Shown here: positions 1 through 6,979 of the stretch, piece after piece | How positions within the stretch are numbered: the first letter of the stretch is position 1 | Layout: each line of letters starts with the position of its first letter | Translations under genes and position numbers: made by a program | The notes under the pieces: generated by a model | What the model saw: the letters and a program-made list of their open reading frames with translations, nothing else | Database searches by the model: none | What the model was told of the DNA's origin: nothing | Source: Sphingomonas sp. AP4-R1 | GTDB taxonomy: Bacteria > Pseudomonadota > Alphaproteobacteria > Sphingomonadales > Sphingomonadaceae | Direction: 5' to 3' | DNA: 64,000 nt | Assembly (NCBI RefSeq): GCF_013113735.1 | Contig: NZ_CP053346.1 | Coordinates: 682,001 to 746,000 of the forward strand

Positions 1-1342
1 CGCCAAACCGGCGCGAAAGAATCTTTCTGACGGGCATCATGAGACCGGCGCACAGCAGCATCAGCACCGAAAGCAAGGTGAAGAGCTGGCGGAAATCGCC
101 CGACGGCGATAGCAAATTGGCGACGAAACCCGTAAAGAAGATCCCGACGCTGGCCGCCATCAGAAACAGGCCGAGCACCATGCTGGTGGCACGTGGCGCA
201 AAGAGGGTGATGGCGTTCAACTGCGGCGGCCAGATCAATGCGTCGGACAATCCCATCAGGATATAGCCGAACAGCATGAGCGCCAGCGCATGCTCGCTCA
301 CTCCGATCGAGAGACGGAAGCCCGCAAAAGCGATCCCGATCGCGACAAGGCCAAGTGCCTGCTTCGCCAGCACCCCGAAGCCCCGGCGACCGCTGCCCGC
401 CATCAAAATGGCCGCGGCCGGCGCCAGCACGATGAACGCGAGGTTCGAGATCGACAGGAACCAGGTGACGGGAATGGTGAAGCCGCCGATCGAACGATCG
501 ACCTTCGTCGACAGATAAAGGCTCAGCGATCCGCTGAACTGGAAGAAGGCCAGGCTGTAGATCATCGTGAAGAGGCTGAAGACGGCGATCAGCAGCAGCC
601 CGTCGCGGGGACTGCCGGCGGCGTTGCCGCTCGCGCCGCGCCAATTCGCCCCGGCCTTCCAGTTCGGCTGCATGCCCACGCTGCCCAGAAGGCGGCGCGC
701 GAACACGGCATAGAGCCCCTGGGCCACCGCCATGCCCGCACCCGCCGCGAGGAATCCCACATGCCAGCTCACCATCTCGCCCAGCGTGCCCACGATCGGG
801 CCGGCGAGCAGCGAGCCCATCCAGACACCGACCGTGAAGATCACGAAGCCCATCTCCCGCGCCTCGGAGCGGGGGCCGTAAAGACCGCCGATGATCGAGG
901 AGATGCTCGCCTTGAGCAGCCCGGTGCCGATGACGATCAGGCCTAGCGCCGCGATCAGCCCGGTCAGCCGGCTCGTCTGGGGGATGAGCGGCTGCAGGCC
1001 GAGGAGGATGTGCCCCAGCAGGATCAGCACGCCGCCGCGCCCGATCGCGCGCCGCTCGCCCCAGAAGCGCCCGGCGATCCAGCCGCCCACCGCCGGCGCG
1101 CCGAAGGTGGCTCCACCGAACGCACCGACGATCTCGAGCGCATGGGCGCGCTCGACCCCGAGGCCGCCGGCCCCGAGGGGCGCGACCAGATACAGGATCA
1201 GCAGACCGGAAAGGCCATAGAAGCTGAAGCGTTCGCAGAACTCCACGAGCGAGAGCAGGAACACGCCGCGCGGGTGTCGCCCGAACCGCGGTAGCGACTC
1301 CGTTTCATCGGCATCCCGCCACGATGACATTGCCGGCTCCAT
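1..1342 (-). CDS. POT/PTR-family proton-dependent oligopeptide transporter (3' end beyond window)
   Basis: Inner-membrane symporter of the POT branch of the major facilitator superfamily, which imports di/tripeptides or related small nitrogenous solutes with protons. The reading frame is open from ATG 1342 to the window edge (about 447 residues). The POT signature ExxERF followed by FYG is in TM1 (E34, E37, R38, F39). The last visible residues leave a hydrophobic helix for a basic tail (MMPVRKILSRRFG), so only a short C-terminal piece is missing. An AGGAGG lies 13 nt before ATG 1342; ATG 1330 is an alternative. It starts 17 nt after the M24 hydrolase gene, so it is probably the last gene of the doe-like operon and its uptake system. 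Known ectoine operons use TRAP or ABC importers, so the substrate is inferred only from position. Confidence 0.82.
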   Translation of the reverse strand, partial: MEPAMSSWRDADETESLPRFGRHPRGVFLLSLVEFCERFSFYGLSGLLILYLVAPLGAGGLGVERAHALEIVGAFGGATFGAPAVGGWIAGRFWGERRAIGRGGVLILLGHILLGLQPLIPQTSRLTGLIAALGLIVIGTGLLKASISSIIGGLYGPRSEAREMGFVIFTVGVWMGSLLAGPIVGTLGEMVSWHVGFLAAGAGMAVAQGLYAVFARRLLGSVGMQPNWKAGANWRGASGNAAGSPRDGLLLIAVFSLFTMIYSLAFFQFSGSLSLYLSTKVDRSIGGFTIPVTWFLSISNLAFIVLAPAAAILMAGSGRRGFGVLAKQALGLVAIGIAFAGFRLSIGVSEHALALMLFGYILMGLSDALIWPPQLNAITLFAPRATSMVLGLFLMAASVGIFFTGFVANLLSPSGDFRQLFTLLSVLMLLCAGLMMPVRKILSRRFG

Positions 1343-1359
1343 TGGCACCCTTCGCCCTC

Positions 1360-2538
1360 CTAGCTCGCCCGGTGCAGATCGCGCGGCATCGCGGTGAGTA
1401 TCTCCGGCGGACCATCGCGCACGATGAAGGTCTCGCTGAGCACGCAGCTCGCCTCCTCGCGCCAGAGACCAGCCATCAGATGCAGGGTCATGCCCTCGCG
1501 CAACATGGTCTTGTCGCCCGGCCGCAGGCTCACCGTGCGGTCGATCCACGTCGGCGCCATGCCCACGCCGATCGAATAGCCGACGCGCGACGGCTTGTCG
1601 TAACCGTAGCGAGCCAATCGCTCGCGGAATGCCGCCTCGACATCCTCGGCCAGCGCGCCGGCCACCGCATAATCGAGACCGGTGGCGAGCGCCTCCCGGT
1701 TGGCATCCATCAGCCGCTCGATCCCCGCGGGAGGCGCGCCGAGCGTGATCGTCCGCGACAGGCCGACATTGTAATGGGCGCGTACGCCGCCCAACTCGAC
1801 ATTGACGCTGCCGTTCGCGGCGAAAGGCGAGGGGCGCCAGTAGAGATGCGGCGCATCGGCCCGCTCGCCGGCGGCGAGAAATACGGGTTCCGACGGGAAA
1901 TGGCCGCTGATCGTGTCGGTGCCCGCGATCTGCGCGGCGACGATATGGCTCATCGCATCGCATTCGCGCACGCCCGGCCGGATCGCCTCGTAGGCCGCGC
2001 GCATCGCCTTGTCGGCGATCATGCCCGCCTCGCGCATCAGCACGAGTTCCGGCCCGGATTTGACCGTGCGCACCCAATTGACCAGCCCGGTCGCGTCGAC
2101 GATCTCGCTCTCCGGCACCGCCGCCGTGAATTCGGCGGCCGCCTTGGGCGACAGCCAATAGCCTTCCAGTTCCAGCCCGATCCGGCCCGTGGCGAAGCCG
2201 CGCTCCCGCAGCGTTCTGGCGAAAAGCGCCCAGGGGTGGCGATCGGGATTGTCGACGTAGCTGTCGTCATATCCCATCAGGCTTTCGGCAGGCAGCCAGC
2301 TGGTATGGACCGCGCATCGCACGTCCATCGCGCGCACGATCAGCAAGGGGTCGTGCTCCGCCACCGAGACGAGCAGCACCTGATGGCTGTAGAAGCTGTG
2401 CGCGCTGTAGCCCGACAGATAATAGATATTTTCCGGCACGCTGATCGCGATCGTATCGATCCCGCGCGCGGCCATGTCGGCGCGAACGGCGGCGAGCCGG
2501 CGATCGAACTCCCCTTGGGTGAAGGCAAGATCCGGCAT
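1360..2538 (-). CDS. doeA: M24-family hydrolase, ectoine hydrolase-like
   Basis: Predicted cytoplasmic hydrolase of 392 aa with a creatinase-like N-terminal domain and a pita-bread C-terminal domain. In ectoine catabolism this family opens the ectoine ring to N-acetyl-diaminobutyrate. The clade-typical segments are present: LSGYSAHSFYSHQ near residue 41, VNWVRTVKS near 153, and GYSIGVGMAPTWIDRTVSLRPGD near 320 onward. Canonical M24 metal ligands are mostly replaced (E248, V258-G259, Y321, M355-A356; E369 kept), as in metal-independent creatinase-like members. ATG 2538 follows an AGGAG 7 nt upstream, 2 nt after the deacetylase stop. The neighbours (deacetylase, aldehyde dehydrogenase, transaminase, Lrp regulator) match the doe/eut set. 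Another cyclic amide or an Xaa-Pro peptide remains possible as substrate. Confidence 0.72.
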   Translation of the reverse strand: MPDLAFTQGEFDRRLAAVRADMAARGIDTIAISVPENIYYLSGYSAHSFYSHQVLLVSVAEHDPLLIVRAMDVRCAVHTSWLPAESLMGYDDSYVDNPDRHPWALFARTLRERGFATGRIGLELEGYWLSPKAAAEFTAAVPESEIVDATGLVNWVRTVKSGPELVLMREAGMIADKAMRAAYEAIRPGVRECDAMSHIVAAQIAGTDTISGHFPSEPVFLAAGERADAPHLYWRPSPFAANGSVNVELGGVRAHYNVGLSRTITLGAPPAGIERLMDANREALATGLDYAVAGALAEDVEAAFRERLARYGYDKPSRVGYSIGVGMAPTWIDRTVSLRPGDKTMLREGMTLHLMAGLWREEASCVLSETFIVRDGPPEILTAMPRDLHRAS

Positions 2539-2540
2539 GG

Positions 2541-3605
2541 TCACTCCTGATAGGGGGGAAGATGGCGCTCGAAGCTCGCCGCCCAGATCGCATCGTCGTT
2601 CGGGAGAGGCGGCAATTCCTCGGCGATCGTCGCGACGAACGCGCCGGCCTCCACCGGGCCGCCGCCCGCAATATTGTAGACGACGCCCGTTCGCGCCGCG
2701 CGGATGAACGCGTCGGGCGCGGCGCCGGCCAGATCGATCAGGCGGGCGAGCGCATCCCCGGCGCGCACCTTCGCGCCGATCTCCACGAGCGGCCGCAGGA
2801 AGCCGCTCGCTGTCGTCCGTACCGTCAGGTCCTCGCCGATCGCCAGCAGGGCGCGCGGCGACATCGCCCGATCCGATTGACCGGCGGTGAGGCCGAGATG
2901 ATCGAGCACGCGCGCCACGCCGGCTTCCGCGAGAGCCGCACTCTTCGGCGTCAGCACCGCCGCGCTCCCGATCTCGGCGCAGACGAAGGCCTTGCCCGAC
3001 GCCATCACCGCTCCGTCGAGCATCGCGCCCGTCTCTTCCTGCTCGATCACAAGCACGGCATCCGCGCCGAATGCCCGCGCCATGCCGAGCGATCGACGGA
3101 AGCCTTGCCGGTCGGTCGGCCGGGGATCCAGCATGACGCTTGGCATGATGAGCGCGCGGCCCGCCGCATGCAGATCGAGCACGGCTTCCGCCGCCGGCAG
3201 CAGATGCGCCACAAGGAAATCGGCGATCGCTTCCGAAATGCTGGACGCCCCAGCGCGGAAACTGCGGTTGAGATCCCGCCCGTCCACGGGCGAGCGGCGC
3301 GCGGAGGCTGCGAGCGCGGCGGGATTGGCGGTCGGCACGAGGATGAGCCGGCCGCGTATCGGCAGTGCTTCGAGCCGGCGGACCAGATCCAGCAGGGCGG
3401 CCGGCCCTTCGAATTCGTCGCCATGGATGCCGGCCGTGATCAGCAGGGACGGCCCGTCTTCCCGGTTGAGGATCGAGACAGGCAGGTGCTCGATTTCGCC
3501 ATCGGCCGCCTCGATGCGGACCCCGATATGCTGGATGCCGGGCAGCGTGCAATCCAGTTCGGACGGCGCCACGCGATGCCGCGCGATCGTGCCCGGCGCC
3601 GTCAT
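2541..3605 (-). CDS. doeB: Succinylglutamate desuccinylase/aspartoacylase-family deacetylase, DoeB/EutE-like
   Basis: Zinc-dependent amidohydrolase of 354 aa. In the ectoine pathway this family removes acetate from N-alpha-acetyl-2,4-diaminobutyrate. The zinc ligands are visible as GIHGDEFEG (H61, E64) and LDLHAAG (H146), and DLNRSF (residues 111-116) is the usual substrate-carboxylate site. A barrel-sandwich C-terminal domain with lipoyl-like repeats (KVRAGDALARL, GVVYNIAGGG) is typical of this branch. Its ATG overlaps the upstream aldehyde dehydrogenase stop in an ATGA, so translation is coupled. It ends 2 nt before the M24 gene; in known systems the two proteins form a hydrolase-deacetylase pair. 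The function is inferred from family plus context. Confidence 0.75.
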   Translation of the reverse strand: MTAPGTIARHRVAPSELDCTLPGIQHIGVRIEAADGEIEHLPVSILNREDGPSLLITAGIHGDEFEGPAALLDLVRRLEALPIRGRLILVPTANPAALAASARRSPVDGRDLNRSFRAGASSISEAIADFLVAHLLPAAEAVLDLHAAGRALIMPSVMLDPRPTDRQGFRRSLGMARAFGADAVLVIEQEETGAMLDGAVMASGKAFVCAEIGSAAVLTPKSAALAEAGVARVLDHLGLTAGQSDRAMSPRALLAIGEDLTVRTTASGFLRPLVEIGAKVRAGDALARLIDLAGAAPDAFIRAARTGVVYNIAGGGPVEAGAFVATIAEELPPLPNDDAIWAASFERHLPPYQE

Positions 3606-4990
3606 GCCGATCGCCTCAGCACGAACAATCTTTTTTCCGCCATCGCCTCAATCGCATCCGCAACGCCTTCCCGGCCGAGCCCCGCCCCTCCCGTGCCACC
3701 GAACGGCATCGCGTCAATCCGGAAATCGGTGCTGTCGTTGACGATCACGGCTGCCGCCCGCGCCCGCTCGCGCACCGCCAGCGCGGTGTTGAGCGAGGGC
3801 GTGAAGATCGCGACGTTGATCGCGTCGGGCGCGGCGGCGATGCGATCCAGCAAATCGTCCCGCCCGTCCGCCGTCTCCAGCGTTGCCACCGGGCCGAAGA
3901 TTTCGGCCGACGCCAGGAAATGCGTCGGCGCGTCCAGCTCGATCCAGGTCGGTGCGATGTGGCGGCCGCTACGGGTGCCGCCGGTCAGCACCGTGCCGCC
4001 GTCACGCGCCGCCGCGATCATCGCCATCACATGATCCGCCGCGCTATCGTCGACGATCGGGCCGACATCCGTGGCGGGGTCCAGCTTCGGGCCGGTACAC
4101 CGCTTCGCCGCGCGCTCCACCAGACGGTCCCGCAATCCGGTGGCGACCGCGCGATGGGCGATGATCCGCTGGGCATGGACGCAATTCTGTCCGGCGGCGA
4201 AAAACGCGCCTGAATCGATCGCGTCAGCGACCGCATCGAGATCGACGCCTTCGTCCACTGCGACGACGCCGACCCCGCCAAGCTCCATCAGCAGCCGCTT
4301 AAGCCCCGCCGTCGCCGCGACCGCTGCGCCGGCTTGCCGACCGCCGGTGAAGGAAACGACGCGGATCCTGCCGTCCTTCACCATCGCCGCGCCGGCATCG
4401 CCGTGCCCGATCACGATCTGCATGCGCTGCGGCTCAGCGCCCGCATCGAGGAATGCCCGATGGAGCCTGAGCGCGGAGAAGGGCGTCTGCGGATGCGGCT
4501 TCAGGATGACGGGTGCGCCAAGGGCCATGGCCGGCGCGAGCTTGTGCGCGACCAGGTTCAGCGGATCGTTGAACGGCGTGATCGCCAGTACGGGCCCGGC
4601 AGGCACGAGCTGATACCAGCCCTGCCGATCCTCTCCGGCGGGGGCCTGATCGAAGGGCACCACGCCGCCACCGATCCGACGCGCCTCCTCCGCGCCGAGA
4701 CGCAGCGTGACGACGCAGCGCCGCACTTCCATTCGCGCTTCGCGGATCGTTTTGATCCCCTCGGTCGCGATCAGTCGCGCATAGATCTCGGCCTCGGCCT
4801 CGACCGTGCCCGCCACCGTCTCCAGGATCCGCGCGCGGGCATGCGCTGGCGGAGGCGTGCGCCGTCCGGCCTCGCTTGCGGTCTCCAGCGCCTGCTCGAT
4901 CTGCGAGGAGGGGGTGATCGCCAGTTCGCCGACGATGGCCCCGTCATCGGGATCGCGGACAATCAGCCGATCGAGATTGGCGATGGCCAC
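3602..4990 (-). CDS. doeC: NAD(P)-dependent aldehyde dehydrogenase, DoeC-like
   Basis: Cytoplasmic aldehyde dehydrogenase of 462 aa. In ectoine breakdown the equivalent enzyme oxidises aspartate semialdehyde to aspartate. The general-base glutamate is in MELGG (E236) and the catalytic cysteine in GQNCVHAQR (C270). The coenzyme loop ITPFNDPLNLVAHK and the C-terminal PFGGTGGAGLGREG are also typical of the superfamily. The start codon is GTG 4990, 3 nt after the transaminase stop, with no strong ribosome binding site, so coupling to the upstream gene is likely. Its stop overlaps the start of the deacetylase gene. The exact aldehyde cannot be read from sequence; related enzymes use lactaldehyde or succinate semialdehyde. 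Confidence 0.72.
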   Translation of the reverse strand: MAIANLDRLIVRDPDDGAIVGELAITPSSQIEQALETASEAGRRTPPPAHARARILETVAGTVEAEAEIYARLIATEGIKTIREARMEVRRCVVTLRLGAEEARRIGGGVVPFDQAPAGEDRQGWYQLVPAGPVLAITPFNDPLNLVAHKLAPAMALGAPVILKPHPQTPFSALRLHRAFLDAGAEPQRMQIVIGHGDAGAAMVKDGRIRVVSFTGGRQAGAAVAATAGLKRLLMELGGVGVVAVDEGVDLDAVADAIDSGAFFAAGQNCVHAQRIIAHRAVATGLRDRLVERAAKRCTGPKLDPATDVGPIVDDSAADHVMAMIAAARDGGTVLTGGTRSGRHIAPTWIELDAPTHFLASAEIFGPVATLETADGRDDLLDRIAAAPDAINVAIFTPSLNTALAVRERARAAAVIVNDSTDFRIDAMPFGGTGGAGLGREGVADAIEAMAEKRLFVLRRSA

Positions 4991-4993
4991 GCT

Positions 4994-6382
4994 TTAGAGG
5001 GCGCCTTCGCGCGTCAACTGATCGGCGACCTCGCGGACGGCGGCGGCCGTGATCTCGACCATCAGATCGGCATCCTCGGCGGTCAACACCAATGGCGGCG
5101 CGAAGCCGAGGATATCGCCATGCGGCATCGCCCGGGTGATGAGGCCGCGTGCGCGCGCAGCGGCAGACAGCCTCGCCCCCACCTTCAGCGCGGCATCGAA
5201 GCGGCGCTTCGTCGCGCGATCGGCCACGAATTCGACGGCGGCGAGCATTCCCACGCCGCGCACTTCGCCCACCATCTCATGCTGCGACAGCGCCTGCGAA
5301 AGCCCGGCGAGGAGCCGGCCGCCGACGCGCGCCGCATTGCCGGCAAGATCCTCCTGCTCGACGATATCGAGGCAGGCGTTGGCGGCGGCGGCGGCCAGCG
5401 GATGGCCGCTATAGGTGTAGCCGTGGCTGAACGCGCCGGCCTGCGCCGCGCCATCGCGCACGACATCCCACACTTTCTCGCCGATCAGCACGGCCGACAT
5501 GGGCACATAGGCGCTGGTCAGCCCCTTGGCGCAGGTCATCAGATCGGGCGTGATGCCGTAAAGGTCGCTGCCGAACGGCGCTCCGACGCGGCCGAAGCCC
5601 GTGACCACCTCGTCCGCGATCAGAAGCACGTCGTGGTGGCGCAGAACCGCCTGGATCGCCTCCCAATAGCCGGCTGGCGGCGGGATGATGCCGCCTGTGC
5701 CCAGCACCGGCTCCGCAATGAAGCCACCGACCGTGTCTGCGCCCTCGCGCTCGATCAGGTCGTTCAGTTCGGCCGCGCGCCGCGCCGAGAAGGCCTGCTC
5801 GTCCTCACCATCGTCGGCGCCCCAATAATGATGCGGCACGCCGGCGTGGCGGATGATCGGCAGCGGCAGATCCATCAGATCGTGATAGAAGCTGAGGCCG
5901 GTCATCGATCCCGAGATGACCGAACTGCCGTGATAGCCGCGCTCGCGCGCGATGATCTTCTTCTTGGCCGGCTTTCCGCGGAGATTGTTGTAATACCAGA
6001 CCAGCTTGGCCTGGGTCTCGTTCGCGTCAGAGCCGGACAGGCCGTAAAAGACCTTGCTCATGCCGGCGGGCGCCATGCGGATCAGCCGATCGGACAGGCG
6101 CGCCAGGGCCTCCGTCGTATGGCCAGCATAGCTGTGATAATAAGCGAGTTGCTGCGCCTGACGGGAGATCGCATCCGCCACCTCGCGCCGGCCATAACCG
6201 ACATTCACACAATACAGGCCGCCAAAACCGTCGATCAATTCTTGCCCGTCGGCCGTGCGGATGCGCGCGCCCTGGCCCGTCTCCACGACCACCGGATCAA
6301 TCTTGCCCCAAGCGTAATCGGCGGCATGCGTGAAAGGATGGAGGACCGTAGCTCGATCCATCGCCTTGATTGTATCCAACAT
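4994..6382 (-). CDS. doeD: Class III (omega) PLP-dependent aminotransferase, DoeD-like
   Basis: Aminotransferase of 462 aa and first gene of the minus-strand operon. In the doe pathway it moves the omega-amino group of diaminobutyrate to an oxo-acid, giving aspartate semialdehyde. Visible signatures are YGLSGSDANETQAKL (PLP phosphate site), ARERGYHG, LIADEVVTGFGRVG (PLP aspartate) and TCAKGLTSAYVPM with the Schiff-base lysine near residue 290. Length and motif order are normal for the family. The promoter must lie in the 96-bp gap to the divergent Lrp-type gene, which contains a 19-bp palindrome. Substrate specificity within class III enzymes is broad, so beta-alanine or putrescine transamination cannot be excluded. 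Confidence 0.74.
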   Translation of the reverse strand: MLDTIKAMDRATVLHPFTHAADYAWGKIDPVVVETGQGARIRTADGQELIDGFGGLYCVNVGYGRREVADAISRQAQQLAYYHSYAGHTTEALARLSDRLIRMAPAGMSKVFYGLSGSDANETQAKLVWYYNNLRGKPAKKKIIARERGYHGSSVISGSMTGLSFYHDLMDLPLPIIRHAGVPHHYWGADDGEDEQAFSARRAAELNDLIEREGADTVGGFIAEPVLGTGGIIPPPAGYWEAIQAVLRHHDVLLIADEVVTGFGRVGAPFGSDLYGITPDLMTCAKGLTSAYVPMSAVLIGEKVWDVVRDGAAQAGAFSHGYTYSGHPLAAAAANACLDIVEQEDLAGNAARVGGRLLAGLSQALSQHEMVGEVRGVGMLAAVEFVADRATKRRFDAALKVGARLSAAARARGLITRAMPHGDILGFAPPLVLTAEDADLMVEITAAAVREVADQLTREGAL

Positions 6383-6452
6383 TTGATCCCGCCTTTAAGA
6401 TTTACGCACCTTAGCTGCGGTAAGGGAGGTTTTTTCTCGTCTTTTCATCCGC

Positions 6453-6471
6453 CGCGATAATTTCTATCGCG
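6453..6471. promoter_or_regulatory. Palindromic operator candidate between doeD and the Lrp-type gene
   Basis: A perfect inverted repeat CGCGATA-atttc-TATCGCG (7-bp arms, 5-bp spacer) lies in the 96-bp gap between the divergent transaminase and Lrp/AsnC genes, 7 nt before the regulator ATG. Its position and symmetry fit an autoregulatory site for the Lrp-type protein. This is an inference. Confidence 0.5.
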
Positions 6472-6478
6472 TTTGCCT

Positions 6479-6955
6479 ATGGCCCTTCTCGACGATCTGG
6501 ATTCTTTCGATCTGCGCCTGCTGGCGATGATGCAGGATGATGCGCGCGTCAGCGCTGCCGCATTGTCGGAGGGCGTGGGCCTTTCGGTCCCCGCCTGCTA
6601 TCGCCGGATTCAGCGGCTTCGCCGCATAGGGGCGATCAGGCGAGATGTGTCGATCGTCGATCCCGCGACGATGGGCTGGCCGCTCACCATCATCGTGCTC
6701 GTGACGCTGGATCGGGAGGGCAAACGCATCCTCGACGATTTTCATCGTGCGATCGCCGCCGTGCCCGAGATCATCGAGGCCTGGTATGTGACGGGAGATC
6801 ACGATTTCGTGCTTCGCCTGGTCGCGCGCGACATGGCGAGCTTCGATCAGCAGATCAGCGACCTGCTCTATTCCAATCCGGTCATCCGAAGCTTCAAGAC
6901 ATTGGTAACGTTCCGAAATCTCAAGCCGCTGAGCGGCATCCCCTCCGCGCGATAA
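6479..6955 (+). CDS. doeX: Lrp/AsnC-family transcriptional regulator, DoeX-like
   Basis: Small regulator of 158 aa with an N-terminal winged helix (LDSFDLRLLAMMQDDARVS, recognition region SVPACYRRIQRL) and a C-terminal RAM effector domain (VPEIIEAWYVTGDHDFVLRL). ATG 6479 is preferred; a TTG two codons upstream is also in frame, and no clear Shine-Dalgarno is seen. It diverges from the transaminase gene. An Lrp/AsnC gene accompanies doe/eut clusters elsewhere, where such proteins respond to pathway intermediates. It probably controls the divergent operon and itself through the adjacent palindrome. A paralogue lies at 12729-13211. Confidence 0.8.
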   Translation: MALLDDLDSFDLRLLAMMQDDARVSAAALSEGVGLSVPACYRRIQRLRRIGAIRRDVSIVDPATMGWPLTIIVLVTLDREGKRILDDFHRAIAAVPEIIEAWYVTGDHDFVLRLVARDMASFDQQISDLLYSNPVIRSFKTLVTFRNLKPLSGIPSAR

Positions 6956-6979
6956 CGCAATCCGCGCGCGGATACCGCT

